Positions 27,846 through 37,214 of a DNA stretch of 64,000 nucleotides are shown here, piece by piece. The translations under genes and the position numbers were made by a program. This DNA comes from Alicyclobacillaceae bacterium I2511 (GTDB lineage Bacteria; Bacillota; Bacilli; Alicyclobacillales; Alicyclobacillaceae). Where the stretch lies: assembly GCA_003584005.1 (NCBI GenBank), contig QXHL01000005.1, forward strand, positions 45,901-109,900, in the 5' to 3' direction. Each line of letters opens with the position of its first letter. The first letter of the stretch is position 1. The notes under the pieces were generated by a model that did not search any database, had not been told where the DNA came from, and worked only from the letters and a program-made list of their open reading frames with translations.

Positions 27846-27907
27846 TGTCGAAAGTAGAGTACGAAATTTTTGTCGATTATCTGAAATATGTGCAAGGATG
27901 TGTCGAA
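27846..27907 (+). promoter_or_regulatory. Three Spo0A-box-like sites upstream of divIVA
   Basis: TGTCGAA at 27846-27852, TGTCGAT at 27871-27877 and TGTCGAA at 27901-27907 lie in one orientation within the 115-bp gap before divIVA; the Spo0A box core is TGTCGAA. The last ends just before the SD. The clustering is seen directly; binding is inferred. Confidence 0.45.
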
Positions 27908-27924
27908 CATAGGAGGCGTTTGTG

Positions 27925-28458
27925 ATGCCGTTGTCCCCTTTAGATATTCACAATAAGGAATTCGGACGTTCCTTTCGGGGCTATGATGAAGATCAGGTAG
28001 ATGATTTTCTGGAGCAAGTCATTCAAGACTATGAGGCTTTGATTCGTCAAAACAAGGAGTTAGAAGAAAAAATTGAAAATCTTAATGAGAAACTAAAACA
28101 TTTCACAAATATTGAAGAGAGTTTAAGCAAGTCGATTATCGTGGCACAAGAGACAGCGTCAGAAGTGAAGAACAACGCTCGCAAAGAAGCACAGTTGATT
28201 CTCAAAGAGTCTGAGAAAAATGCCGACCGAATTGTCAGTGAGGCGTTGAATAAGTCGCGGAAAATTGCCATGGAAGTTGAGGAAGTGCATAAACATGCGG
28301 CGATTTATCGTGCTCGTTTTCGTTCTTTAATTCATGCACAACTGGAAATGTTGGAGTCTGGTGATTGGCAGGATTTTGATCAGGACATGGGAAAAAGGAG
28401 TGGTGCGGACAGCACCTTCGGGGAGGCGACAAAGAGTGAAGGGACAAGTGGCTCCTGA
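27925..28458 (+). CDS. divIVA: DivIVA, curvature-sensing pole and septum protein
   Basis: 177 residues. The N-terminal lipid-binding domain (PLSPLDIHNKEFGRSFRGYD, then EDQVDDFLEQV) is followed by a long coiled coil (about 35-140) and an acidic tail. DivIVA marks poles and septa, positions MinCD in growth and attaches chromosome origins in sporulation. ATG 27925 matches the family start (MPL); a GTG three bases earlier is in frame. AGGAGG at 27911-27916. ileS, which often follows divIVA, is absent here. Confidence 0.95.
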   Translation: MPLSPLDIHNKEFGRSFRGYDEDQVDDFLEQVIQDYEALIRQNKELEEKIENLNEKLKHFTNIEESLSKSIIVAQETASEVKNNARKEAQLILKESEKNADRIVSEALNKSRKIAMEVEEVHKHAAIYRARFRSLIHAQLEMLESGDWQDFDQDMGKRSGADSTFGEATKSEGTSGS

Positions 28459-28495
28459 AACGAATCAGTTCCAAGGGCCATCGATTTTGTGACAG

Positions 28496-28537
28496 ATAGG
28501 ACCGGAGCGTGGTTGTAGACCTGCACTCCGGTCCTAT
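28496..28537. repeat. Perfect 12-bp inverted repeat between convergent genes
   Basis: 28496-28507 is the exact reverse complement of 28526-28537, with an 18-base spacer. It lies after divIVA (+) and after the small antisense gene (-), the place of a two-way terminator, but neither side has a T-run. It may act as a weak terminator or as a 3'-end stabilising hairpin. Confidence 0.6.
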
Positions 28538-28544
28538 GTGGATG

Positions 28545-28721
28545 TCAAATAATCCGTGTAATCAAGAAGAGAGTTAATCCAATCAGTAAAAGGAGAAAAA
28601 ATACAGACGTGTATTGCAACTCCATTTGAAACCAAAAGCTGGCCAGAAAGCTGGCAATCATCTCAATGGCGCCAATCCACATGAGTATCCACGACAAGGC
28701 CACAAGCTGCTGTCTACGCAC
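28545..28721 (-). CDS. Small hydrophobic membrane protein, unknown
   Basis: 58 residues from a GTG at 28721 that has GGAG at a proper distance; a longer form could start at ATG 28757 but without an SD. Two hydrophobic segments (WILMWIGAIEMIASFLASFW and VFFLLLLIGLTLFLITRII) with few charges after a basic start (MRRQQ). I do not recognise a family. It is the only minus-strand gene in the first 38 kb, convergent with divIVA and divergent from the zinc-finger gene. It could be a spurious reading frame. Confidence 0.45.
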   Translation of the reverse strand: MRRQQLVALSWILMWIGAIEMIASFLASFWFQMELQYTSVFFLLLLIGLTLFLITRII

Positions 28722-28927
28722 AGATTTTTTCTCCAATCCTCGTTTGTTTTTCATCATACACTGGTTGCTGCAAGAAATCCTTGACAAAGTTTTGAACTTG
28801 GTCCGTTGCAGACCCGAAGTGTTATCCAAAAACTCAGATGTACGATTCATTCCTGAACCACAGGGATTGCTCAGCACAGATGGGTGACACTAGCTGTAGT
28901 GTAAGATGACAATGAGGAGAGATTTCT

Positions 28928-29443
28928 GTGGTGATGCAGGACATGTTCCGTAAAGAAGTGTTGCGGATACAGGCGGAGATTGTGCGGCGGTTAGAGGATA
29001 CGGATGGTTATGGATTAAACGATTCAATGCGGGATTCTCTTGGGGAGCTGTCCTTGGCAGATAATCACCCAGCGGATATTGGGGATGAACTGTTCGAACG
29101 TGAAAAAGACTTGGGACTTCGGCAGATGGACGAACTACAATTGAAAGCGACGCAACATGCTCTGCGAGCACTGGATGCAGGAACCTATGGGACGTGCGAG
29201 GTCTGTAAAACTCCAATTCCAGTATCCAGGCTAAAAGCAAATCCATTAGCCACTCAATGTGTGCAATGTAAACAAGAGAGTGAGCGAACTCACATAGATT
29301 TGCCTCGTCCGGTGGAAGAGGAATTTTTAGATCCGCCATTTTCCAGGACCTTGCCCGAGGAAAAAGAATCGGTGGAATTTGATAGAGAAGACGCTTGGCA
29401 GGCGGTGGATCGGTATAACCAACGACAAGGAATCGACGAATGA
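28928..29443 (+). CDS. DksA/TraR-type C4 zinc-finger protein (YteA-like)
   Basis: 171 residues. Helical N-terminal half; then a C4 zinc finger, CEVC with CVQC 21 residues on, and an acidic tail. Gram-positive proteins of this type (YteA, YocK, YlyA) may affect RNA polymerase or sporulation genes; the B. subtilis neighbour here is ylyA. The DxxDA motif of true DksA is not evident, so ppGpp-linked action is not implied. GTG 28928 with GAGGAGAG upstream; GTG 28931 and ATG 28934 are alternatives. Confidence 0.8.
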   Translation: MVMQDMFRKEVLRIQAEIVRRLEDTDGYGLNDSMRDSLGELSLADNHPADIGDELFEREKDLGLRQMDELQLKATQHALRALDAGTYGTCEVCKTPIPVSRLKANPLATQCVQCKQESERTHIDLPRPVEEEFLDPPFSRTLPEEKESVEFDREDAWQAVDRYNQRQGIDE

Positions 29444-29530
29444 AAACGTGCGTTTCAGATAACCGCAAATAACGATTATTGGATTAAAACTTATGACTTC
29501 CTGTAATTCCTGTGGACCACGAGTGGCTTG

Positions 29531-29539
29531 TGATAGACT
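29531..29539 (+). promoter_or_regulatory. Extended -10 element before lspA
   Basis: TGATAGACT fits an extended -10 (TGn plus TAGACT) but the -35 region is poor. It predicts a start near 29546, which is too close to ATG 29549 for a leader but suits the GTG start at 29576. Confidence 0.35.
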
Positions 29540-29575
29540 GAGCAGAGAATGGTTGATTGGAAGGGAGCGTGGGGT

Positions 29576-30046
29576 GTGGTTTACTGGGTTGCAGTAGTGA
29601 TTTACTTGTTAGATCAGGGCATCGAGTGGGTCATTCGCACACATATGACCTTGCATCAGGCGATACCCGTGATTCCTGGAATACTGGAGATTGATTATAT
29701 TCTTAACCCTGGAGCTGCCTGGGGGATATTGCCTGGGGCTCGTTGGTTTTTAGTTCTCATGGCTGTGGCCGTTATTGGGGTGGTTCTTTTCATTGAACGT
29801 AGGAAACATCTCAACGCTTGGTTTCGCCTGGGGCTAGGCCTAGTTTTAGGTGGGGCTTTAGGTAATCTCACGGATAGGGTGTTAACGGGTCGCGTCGTCG
29901 ACTATGTTTATGTGCAGGCTATTCACTTTCCTGTGTTTAATTTGGCTGATGCGTCCATTGATGTGGGTGTGATTGCTATTCTTATTGGTTCATGGTGGGC
30001 AGACCGTCACCCTTCGCAAAAACCGACCAGGGATGTGAAACAATGA
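29576..30046 (+). CDS. lspA: Lipoprotein signal peptidase LspA
   Basis: 156 residues. LspA cuts signal peptides from prolipoproteins in the membrane. Four membrane segments; the two catalytic aspartates are in GNLTDR and NLADASID. NPGAAWGIL replaces the more usual NxGAAFG. GTG 29576 with AAGGGAG 8 nt upstream gives the family length; ATG 29549 is in frame, would add nine residues and has a weaker SD. The stop overlaps rluD (ATGA). Confidence 0.93.
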   Translation: MVYWVAVVIYLLDQGIEWVIRTHMTLHQAIPVIPGILEIDYILNPGAAWGILPGARWFLVLMAVAVIGVVLFIERRKHLNAWFRLGLGLVLGGALGNLTDRVLTGRVVDYVYVQAIHFPVFNLADASIDVGVIAILIGSWWADRHPSQKPTRDVKQ

Positions 30047-30966
30047 TTGGCATGCGCGTTCAACTTGGCGTAGATTCACTCAGTGAGGGGATTCGCTTAG
30101 ATCGGTGGCTAACAGACGCCCTTGCTGAACAAGGGGTGGAGGCCTCGCGCACACAGGTACAAGAGTGGATCCGAAAAGGGTTGGTCCATGGCAACCGGGT
30201 AGAATTGCGGCCAAGTAATCCCGTGATTGCAGCTGAATTCTATGTAGTATCCATTCCTACTCCGGAACCTGTGGAAGTACAAGGAGATCCGGTCTCTTTT
30301 CAAGTCATTTATGAGGATGAATCCGTGGTAGTTGTCAACAAACCCCGCGGCATAGTCGTCCATCCAGCTGCGGGTCACGAACGCAATACGCTTGTCAACG
30401 GCCTCGTTTTTCGCGGCGTTTCCTTGTCTTACTTAGGTGGGGCGTTACGTCCCGGGGTGGTCCATCGAATTGACAAAGATACTTCTGGACTGTTAGTTCT
30501 AGCCAAGACAGATGGAGCTTATCATGGTTTGGCAGAACAGTTTCGGGAACACACTATGCAACGTCGTTACTTGGCACTTGTGCACGGGGTGGTTCCACAC
30601 GATAAAGGGAGGGTGGATGGACCAATTGGTCGGGATCCGACCAACCGCAAACGGATGGCCGTGGTCGAGCGGGGCAAGCCAGCCATCACCCATTTTGCGG
30701 TCTTGGAGAGGTTCCAGGCTTACACTTTTCTAGACTTGCACTTGGAAACAGGGAGAACACACCAGATTCGAGTGCACATGGCCTTCATTGGTCACCCCGT
30801 AGCAGGTGACCCGGTGTACGGTCCACGGCATACCCTGATGATTGAGGGTCAGGCGTTACATGCTGCAACATTGGGTTTCCGTCATCCGGAAAATGGGAAA
30901 GAACTGTGTTTTACCGCTCCTTTACCGGAGGACATGGAAGGATTACTGCGGGAACTGCGTTCGTGA
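30043..30966 (+). CDS. rluD: RluA/RluD-family rRNA pseudouridine synthase (YlyB)
   Basis: 307 residues: an N-terminal S4 RNA-binding domain (SEGIRLDRWL onward) and a pseudouridine synthase domain with the catalytic aspartate in HRIDKDTSGLLV, then ETGRTHQIRVH. RluD acts on helix 69 of 23S rRNA; which site this paralogue modifies cannot be told here. It starts within the lspA stop, as lspA-ylyB in B. subtilis. Confidence 0.92.
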   Translation: MIGMRVQLGVDSLSEGIRLDRWLTDALAEQGVEASRTQVQEWIRKGLVHGNRVELRPSNPVIAAEFYVVSIPTPEPVEVQGDPVSFQVIYEDESVVVVNKPRGIVVHPAAGHERNTLVNGLVFRGVSLSYLGGALRPGVVHRIDKDTSGLLVLAKTDGAYHGLAEQFREHTMQRRYLALVHGVVPHDKGRVDGPIGRDPTNRKRMAVVERGKPAITHFAVLERFQAYTFLDLHLETGRTHQIRVHMAFIGHPVAGDPVYGPRHTLMIEGQALHAATLGFRHPENGKELCFTAPLPEDMEGLLRELRS

Positions 30967-30967
30967 C

Positions 30968-30996
30968 TTGACGAGGGAATAGGAAACTGTTAAGGT
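30968..30996 (+). promoter_or_regulatory. Candidate pyr operon promoter
   Basis: TTGACG (30968-30973), 17 bp, TAAGGT (30991-30996). It begins inside the end of rluD and would start the leader that carries the PyrR attenuator. Confidence 0.5.
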
Positions 30997-31015
30997 GTGT
31001 TCAGTTCATTTGCTG

Positions 31016-31124
31016 CCTTTAAACCAGTCCCGTGAGATTGGTAAGGAGTCGTAACGATAAGTTGGCTATGACTATGTAACTTGTCAACTTTGCGGCTGCC
31101 CCCATTCGGGACGGCCGTATTTTT
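31016..31124 (+). promoter_or_regulatory. PyrR-dependent attenuator (binding hairpin and terminator)
   Basis: The anti-antiterminator hairpin pairs CCTT/ACCA (31016-31026) with TGGT/AAGG (31039-31046) and shows the PyrR-binding loop AGTCCCGTGAGAT (31026-31038), close to the known consensus. A terminator follows: 31093-31102 with 31108-31117 (one mismatch, one G-U), then TTTTT at 31120-31124. UMP-bound PyrR would stabilise the first hairpin and allow termination. About 90 bases then separate it from pyrR. Confidence 0.9.
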
Positions 31125-31217
31125 GTGACTCCGGAAAACCGTCAAACTTTACAAATAGGGGGAACTGGGCCACTCGTACGGGGCCCGAGGTGCAGGTAGG
31201 GAAAGGTGGGGGGCAAA

Positions 31218-31760
31218 ATGCAAACGAAAGCTCAAATTATGGACAAGGTTGGAATGGAGCGGTCCGTCACGCGTATGGCTCATGAAATTCTTGAACACAA
31301 TCGGGGCTTGTCGGGTCTCACAGTGGTAGGAATTCAAACCCGGGGGGCCATTCTGGCGGACCGAATTGCAGATAAGATGGCCAGCATTGAGGGAACTCGA
31401 CCCCCGGTGCAGCACTTGGATCCGCGACCCTATCGGGACGATGTGGACGCTGCCAGGCGGCCACATCCCAGTCAGGTAAATTTAATGGTACAGAACCGTG
31501 CGGTGGTTCTGGTGGACGATGTGCTTTACACGGGACGTACTGTTCGTGCTGCACTCGATGCACTGATGTCGGCAGGCAGGGCGAGAACGGTGCAACTTGC
31601 TGCTTTGATTGACCGGGGACATCGAGAGTTGCCTATACGTGCAGATTATGTAGGAAAAAACGTGCCTACTTCGCACAACGAGGAAATTGCCGTGCACTTA
31701 CAGGAGGTGGATTATGAAGATGGAGTCTGGATTGTCAATCCCAACGAACTCTTCTCCTGA
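31218..31760 (+). CDS. pyrR: PyrR, pyr mRNA-binding attenuator and uracil phosphoribosyltransferase
   Basis: 180 residues. PyrR binds pyr leader RNA when UMP is high and also makes UMP from uracil and PRPP. The PRPP-binding motif VVLVDDVLYTG and the ALIDRGHRELPIRADYVGKN region are as expected. ATG 31218 is chosen, after AGGTGGGGGG; a GTG at 31206 is in frame but inside the SD. It heads the operon whose leader it should bind and overlaps pyrB by 47 bases. Confidence 0.95.
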   Translation: MQTKAQIMDKVGMERSVTRMAHEILEHNRGLSGLTVVGIQTRGAILADRIADKMASIEGTRPPVQHLDPRPYRDDVDAARRPHPSQVNLMVQNRAVVLVDDVLYTGRTVRAALDALMSAGRARTVQLAALIDRGHRELPIRADYVGKNVPTSHNEEIAVHLQEVDYEDGVWIVNPNELFS

Positions 31761-32766
31761 GGTCGGAAAAGTGAATGTAGTCGGTTTGCCCCACTTGGTG
31801 ACAGTGCGGAATCTGACTCGTATGCAGATGGAAGCCTGGATGACACGGGCCGATACGCTACGACAGATGAGTCGTCGGGACCGCAATGCCTTGCACTCGG
31901 GAGCAGTGGTGGCCACCTTATTTTATGAGCCCAGTACTCGCACGCGACTGTCGTTTGAAACGGCAGTATTGCAGCTGGGAGGACAGGTGATTGGTGCCGA
32001 AAATGCTAAAGAAAATTCCTCTGCCAAAAAAGGTGAGACGCTTGCCGATGTGGTGAGAGTGGTTGGGGCTTATGCAGATGTCATTGTCATTCGTCATCAT
32101 GATGCAGAGGCTTTTCGTGAAGCCACACGGTTCAGTCCTGTTCCGCTGGTTAGCGCTGGAGCGGGAGATGGGGAACACCCGACACAGGCCATGTTAGACA
32201 TCTATACGATGATGAGGGAGTTGGGGAGAATTGATGGATTGCATATCGCCATCCTTGGGGACCTGAAGTATGGTCGCACCGTGCATTCCTTATTGTGGGT
32301 TTTGACTCGTTTTCGCGGGGTACGCGTCAGTTTGCTCCCAGAACCCGGTTTTTCGCTCCCACAGGAGGAATTGCGGTTACTTTCGAAGGCTGGGTTGACC
32401 CTTCAAATCGCAACACAAGTAGAAACACTTTTTCCGACGGTAGATGTGGTGTATCAAACGCGTATCCAACGGGAGCGGTTGCAGGATGAGGAGGCTTCCG
32501 GGTTTCCTGGCGACACCAACAGAACTTTAACCACTGGGTCTATTGCAACAACGGCTGGCTGTTCGGTTGGCACACTTAATATCGGAATCGCGGAGTTACA
32601 ACTGTTGCCACATCACGCTAAAATTATGCACCCCTTGCCCCGGGTGGGGGAAATTGATCCCGCGATTGACGAAGACCCAAGGGCGGCATACTTTCGACAG
32701 GTGGAAAATGGATTATATATGCGAATGGCGATTCTAGATCAGTTACTGGGAGGACAGGGACTGTGA
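31714..32766 (+). CDS. pyrB: Aspartate carbamoyltransferase catalytic chain PyrB
   Basis: 350 residues from ATG 31714 (AGGAGGTGG at 31702-31710); GTG 31771 with GAGGTCGG would give 331 residues without overlapping pyrR and is a real alternative. Carbamoyl phosphate motif FYEPSTRTRLSFE; DGEHPTQAMLDIYT; MHPLPRVGEID near the C-terminus. It condenses carbamoyl phosphate with aspartate. The family usually has about 305 residues, so there is an N-terminal extension and a modest insert. Confidence 0.94.
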   Translation: MKMESGLSIPTNSSPEVGKVNVVGLPHLVTVRNLTRMQMEAWMTRADTLRQMSRRDRNALHSGAVVATLFYEPSTRTRLSFETAVLQLGGQVIGAENAKENSSAKKGETLADVVRVVGAYADVIVIRHHDAEAFREATRFSPVPLVSAGAGDGEHPTQAMLDIYTMMRELGRIDGLHIAILGDLKYGRTVHSLLWVLTRFRGVRVSLLPEPGFSLPQEELRLLSKAGLTLQIATQVETLFPTVDVVYQTRIQRERLQDEEASGFPGDTNRTLTTGSIATTAGCSVGTLNIGIAELQLLPHHAKIMHPLPRVGEIDPAIDEDPRAAYFRQVENGLYMRMAILDQLLGGQGL

Positions 32767-32831
32767 AACAAAAGTTAAGCGGCGGTCGATTGCTGGTAAT
32801 TCACCGAGAAATTGGGGGGGTAGGCAGATGA
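32763..32831 (+). CDS. 22-codon ORF coupled to pyrB and carA, function unknown
   Basis: GTG 32763 overlaps the pyrB stop (GTGA) and its own stop at 32829-32831 overlaps the carA start (ATGA), so it exactly fills the gap between the two genes. The predicted peptide is basic (MKQKLSGGRLLVIHREIGGV, then GR). No family is recognised, and it does not resemble either end of PyrC, the enzyme usually encoded here. It may only carry ribosomes across the gap, or be chance. Confidence 0.3.
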   Translation: MKQKLSGGRLLVIHREIGGVGR

Positions 32832-33958
32832 CGACAGACGAGGGTACCCGCAGTTGCAAGGCACGTTTGATGTTGGCAGACGGTACGGTTTTTGAAGGGG
32901 TAGGGTTTGGCGCCGTCGGTGAGTCCTTTGGGGAATTGGTTTTTAATACTGGTATGGTGGGATACCAGGAGGTCCTCACAGACCCATCTTATTATGGCCA
33001 GATTGTCACCATGACCTATCCACTAGTGGGTAATTACGGAGTTAATGTGGATGATGTGGAATCACGGCGTCCTTACGTATTTGGTTTTGTGGTTCGGGAG
33101 TTTGCTGTGGCAGCCAGTCACCACAAAAGCCAGGGTAATTTGGATAGTTATTTAAAACGATATGGGATTATTGGCATATCTGGTGTCGATACCCGCAAAT
33201 TGACCAAACACATTCGCAACCAAGGAACCATTAAAGCCGTCCTCACGACACTGGATACGCCGCTTGAGGAACTGCGGACGCGTCTTTCGGAACGGTCATG
33301 GCCCACGGACCAGATAGATCACGTAACCACGCCCACCGTATATCGGTGTCCCGGTGAGGGTAGAAGGGTGGTTTTGCTCGACTTTGGTAGTAAGGCTGGG
33401 GTATTGCGGTCCCTGTTAGCAAGACGATGTGACGTGATTGTGGTTCCAGCTCACACGCTAGCGACTGAAATTTTGAGTTGGCAACCGACAGGGGTGATGC
33501 TTAGCAATGGACCTGGGGACCCTGTGGATGCACCCTATGCGGTGGAAACGGTAGCACAGTTGTTAGGCAAGGTTCCTGTATTTGGTATCTGTCTTGGGCA
33601 TCAGTTGATGGCACTAGCCTGTGGGGCGAAGACAGAAAAACTGCGTTTCGGTCACCGCGGCGTGAATCACCCGGTTAAAGATTTGCACACCGGTCGCTTG
33701 ACGATTACCTCGCAAAACCACGGCTACGTGGTAAATGAGAAATCACTGATAGGTACGGATCTAAAGCTGACACACGTGAATCAGAACGACGGCACGGTTG
33801 AGGGATTGGCACATCGTATATTTCCCGCCTTCTGTGTTCAGTATCATCCAGAGGCCCGTCCAGGTCCTGACGATTCAGATTTTCTGTTTGACGATTTCAT
33901 GGAAATGATGGACGCATTTGCAGAGGGGAGATGGCGGACGAGTGCCGAAGCGAACTGA
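32828..33958 (+). CDS. carA: Carbamoyl-phosphate synthase small chain CarA (PyrAA)
   Basis: 376 residues. It hydrolyses glutamine and passes ammonia to CarB. N-terminal CPSase domain (residues about 10-150) and a class I glutamine amidotransferase domain with the nucleophile Cys255 in GICLGHQ, and the His-x-Glu pair in [13 protein letters not shown] 32828 after a G-rich SD. It overlaps carB by 17 bases. Confidence 0.96.
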   Translation: MTTDEGTRSCKARLMLADGTVFEGVGFGAVGESFGELVFNTGMVGYQEVLTDPSYYGQIVTMTYPLVGNYGVNVDDVESRRPYVFGFVVREFAVAASHHKSQGNLDSYLKRYGIIGISGVDTRKLTKHIRNQGTIKAVLTTLDTPLEELRTRLSERSWPTDQIDHVTTPTVYRCPGEGRRVVLLDFGSKAGVLRSLLARRCDVIVVPAHTLATEILSWQPTGVMLSNGPGDPVDAPYAVETVAQLLGKVPVFGICLGHQLMALACGAKTEKLRFGHRGVNHPVKDLHTGRLTITSQNHGYVVNEKSLIGTDLKLTHVNQNDGTVEGLAHRIFPAFCVQYHPEARPGPDDSDFLFDDFMEMMDAFAEGRWRTSAEAN

Positions 33959-36900
33959 TCTGCACAAAATTTTGGTGATTGGCAGCGGTCCGATTGTAAT
34001 TGGTCAGGCTGCTGAATTTGACTATGCGGGCACCCAAGCTTGTCAAAGTCTGCGGGAAGAGGGATTCGAAGTCGTTTTAGTGAATTCGAATCCGGCTACC
34101 ATCATGACAGACCCAGATATTGCCGATAAGGTATACCTAGAACCTTTAACAGAGGAATTTTTAGAACAAATTGTACGCAAAGAGCAACCAGACGGTTTGT
34201 TGCCCACCCTTGGTGGGCAGACGGGTTTGAATTTAGCAGTTAAACTGGCAAAATCAGGAGTACTGGCGGAGCAATCGGTGGAGTTGCTGGGGACGCCGAT
34301 TGATTCTATTGAAAAGGCGGAGGACCGGCAAAAGTTTCGTGATCTGATGAACACTTTAGAGCAATCCGTACCTGAAAGTGAAATTGTCACAGACTGGACA
34401 GGCGCACAGGATTTTGCACGGAGAATTGGGTTTCCGATTATTGTTCGCCCGGCATATACACTGGGGGGGACTGGCGGCGGCATCGCTGAAAACTGGGAGG
34501 AATACCAGGACATCACAGGATTGGGTCTTGGAGCCTCGCCTATTCATCAAGTTCTAGTAGAACAAAGCATTGCGGGGTACAAAGAGATTGAGTATGAGGT
34601 GATTCGCGACGGTGCGAATAACTGCATTGTGGTATGTAACATGGAAAACTTTGATCCAGTGGGGATTCACACAGGGGACAGCATTGTGGTGGCTCCCAGC
34701 CAGACCCTTTCTGATCAAGACTACCAAATGTTACGCAGTGCGAGCCTAAAGATTATCCGGGCCTTAGGCATTCAAGGCGGATGTAACATTCAATTCGCCC
34801 TAGATCCATACAGTTCTCATTATTACGTGATTGAAGTCAATCCGCGAGTCAGTCGTTCTAGTGCACTGGCTTCGAAAGCCACGGGTTACCCTATCGCGCG
34901 GGTGGCTACTAAAATTGCCATTGGGTATCACTTGGATGAGATACGTAATCCCGTGACGCGAGAAACTTACGCCGCTTTTGAACCTGCATTGGATTATGTC
35001 GTGACCAAGATACCCCGTTGGCCTTTTGACAAGTTTCACAGCGCAAATCGCCGATTGGGAACGCAAATGAAATCAACCGGCGAAGTGATGGCCATCGGTA
35101 GAAACTTTGAGGAATCCCTATTAAAAGCGGTCCGTTCATTGGAAATTGACCGTGACAGTCTGTGGTGCAAAGAGGCATTTACTTGGTCAGACGCAGAAGT
35201 ATTGCAACGACTCGCCAAACCGGATGACGAACGTCTGTGGGTGCTTGCTGAGGCAATGCGGCGGGGATATGGTTCAGAGGCTTTGAGAGACCTAACTGCC
35301 ATAGATCCATGGTTTTTACACAAAGTAAAGGGAATTGTGACTTTGGAAGCGGATTTGCAACAGGCAGCTAAGGACGGGATTGTTTCGTTGGGAACTCGAC
35401 ACCGTGACTTGTTGGTGCAGGCCAAACGCAAAGGTTGGCCTGATAGTGCAATCGCACGGATCTTCAGCGTCCCCCTAGCAGCGGTAGCGGGAGTGCGCAG
35501 AGATCTTGATTTGCGTCCAGTCTACAAGATGGTGGATACTTGCGCGGGGGAGTTTGATGCGGCCACTCCGTACTACTACAGTACTTATGAAGAAGAAGAC
35601 GAGGTTGCGGATGACGACGAGAAAAAGTTGTTGGTCTTGGGGTCGGGACCCATCCGCATTGGACAAGGCATCGAGTTTGATTACTGTTCCGTGCATGCGG
35701 TGTGGGCAATTCGTCGTGCGGGATATAAGGCCATCATTATCAACAATAACCCAGAAACGGTATCGACAGACTTCAACACTTCAGACCGATTGTACTTTGA
35801 ACCGCTACACCTTGAGGACGTGCTGAATGTGATTGAAAGGGAGCGCCCCGATGGTGTTATTGTGCAGTTTGGCGGCCAAACGGCCATCAATTTGGCGGCA
35901 CCACTGGCTGCAGCGGGGGTGCGAATTTACGGGACCTCGCTGGAAGACATAGATAGAGCAGAAGACCGGGAAAAATTTGATGAACTGCTGGGCAATTTGG
36001 AAATTCCCCGGCCTGCTGGGCGGGCCGTTACGTCTCTGGCAGCGGCCTTGGTGGCAGCGGCGGATTTAGGCTATCCAGTATTGGCTCGACCTTCCTATGT
36101 TCTGGGTGGGCGAGCGATGCAGATTATTTACAGCGACGAGGAAATGCAAACTTACATGCAGGAGGCTGTGGAGGTATCGAACAGTCATCCCGTTCTGGTA
36201 GACCGTTATGTCCACGGCATTGAGGTAGAAGTGGATGCGGTTAGTGATGGAGAAACAGTGCTGATTCCCGGAATTATGGAACATGTAGAGCGGGCAGGGG
36301 TTCACTCAGGCGACTCCATCGCTGTCTTTCCACCACAGTCTTTAGCCCCTGCCGTCAAGCAGTCTCTGGTGGATTACACGATTCATATTGCACGTGGGTT
36401 ACAGGTTAAGGGCTTACTCAACATTCAGTTTGTTGTGCAGGAGGACGAAGCTTTTGTATTAGAAGTAAATCCAAGAGCCTCGCGAACGGTGCCCTTCTTG
36501 TCAAAGGTTACACAAATTCCGATGGTGGATTTGGCGATACAAGCAGTCTTAGGAACAAAGCTGGAAAGCCTTGGATGGGAGTCTGGTTTGGTGGCCGAAC
36601 CCCACCGCGTGGCCGTTAAGGTACCGGTATTCTCTTTCGCTAAACTGCGCCGGGTGGACATTACTCTGGGACCGGAAATGAAGTCCACGGGTGAAGTGAT
36701 GGGCATTGAGGCCACCCTGGCGAAGGCCTTATACAAGGGCTTGCAGGCGGCAGGTACTACCATTCCTAGTCACGGAACCATTTTGGCTACGGTGTCAGAT
36801 AAGGATAAGGAAGAAGCGTTCCCTATTATTTCCGGACTTTCTGCCTTGGGTTTTCGATTGGCGGCGACAGAAGGAACGGCGCATTTTTTGCGAGAACGGG

Positions 36901-37214
36901 GACTGACGGTGCAAGTGGTCAACAAACTTGCGCAGGGAACTCCAAATTTGGCGGATGACATCCGTGAAGGACGCATTCAGTTGGTCATCAACACACTCAC
37001 AAAGGGAACAAAACCAGAGCGAGACGGATTTCGAATTCGTCGCACTGCGGTGGAACATGGGGTTCCCTGTCTGACATCTTTAGATACAGCAGCAGCCTTG
37101 TTTGAGGTCTTATCCATCCTGCGTTTTCGCACCGAACCCCTGGCGGATACGCATAGCATCAGGCACACGCAGCGGGGGCAGCAGGCGGCGGAAAATGCCA
37201 AGGTAAGGCCATGA
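33942..37214 (+). CDS. carB: Carbamoyl-phosphate synthase large chain CarB (PyrAB)
   Basis: 1090 residues. Two homologous ATP-grasp halves (about 1-400 and 550-935): the first makes carboxyphosphate ([17 protein letters not shown]), the second phosphorylates carbamate ([16 protein letters not shown]). A C-terminal MGS-like allosteric domain (about 940-1060) fits UMP/PRPP control. The start is GTG 33942 ([12 protein letters not shown]), with an SD (AGAGGGGAG) inside carA. Full length, no disruption. Confidence 0.97.
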   Translation: MPKRTDLHKILVIGSGPIVIGQAAEFDYAGTQACQSLREEGFEVVLVNSNPATIMTDPDIADKVYLEPLTEEFLEQIVRKEQPDGLLPTLGGQTGLNLAVKLAKSGVLAEQSVELLGTPIDSIEKAEDRQKFRDLMNTLEQSVPESEIVTDWTGAQDFARRIGFPIIVRPAYTLGGTGGGIAENWEEYQDITGLGLGASPIHQVLVEQSIAGYKEIEYEVIRDGANNCIVVCNMENFDPVGIHTGDSIVVAPSQTLSDQDYQMLRSASLKIIRALGIQGGCNIQFALDPYSSHYYVIEVNPRVSRSSALASKATGYPIARVATKIAIGYHLDEIRNPVTRETYAAFEPALDYVVTKIPRWPFDKFHSANRRLGTQMKSTGEVMAIGRNFEESLLKAVRSLEIDRDSLWCKEAFTWSDAEVLQRLAKPDDERLWVLAEAMRRGYGSEALRDLTAIDPWFLHKVKGIVTLEADLQQAAKDGIVSLGTRHRDLLVQAKRKGWPDSAIARIFSVPLAAVAGVRRDLDLRPVYKMVDTCAGEFDAATPYYYSTYEEEDEVADDDEKKLLVLGSGPIRIGQGIEFDYCSVHAVWAIRRAGYKAIIINNNPETVSTDFNTSDRLYFEPLHLEDVLNVIERERPDGVIVQFGGQTAINLAAPLAAAGVRIYGTSLEDIDRAEDREKFDELLGNLEIPRPAGRAVTSLAAALVAAADLGYPVLARPSYVLGGRAMQIIYSDEEMQTYMQEAVEVSNSHPVLVDRYVHGIEVEVDAVSDGETVLIPGIMEHVERAGVHSGDSIAVFPPQSLAPAVKQSLVDYTIHIARGLQVKGLLNIQFVVQEDEAFVLEVNPRASRTVPFLSKVTQIPMVDLAIQAVLGTKLESLGWESGLVAEPHRVAVKVPVFSFAKLRRVDITLGPEMKSTGEVMGIEATLAKALYKGLQAAGTTIPSHGTILATVSDKDKEEAFPIISGLSALGFRLAATEGTAHFLRERGLTVQVVNKLAQGTPNLADDIREGRIQLVINTLTKGTKPERDGFRIRRTAVEHGVPCLTSLDTAAALFEVLSILRFRTEPLADTHSIRHTQRGQQAAENAKVRP

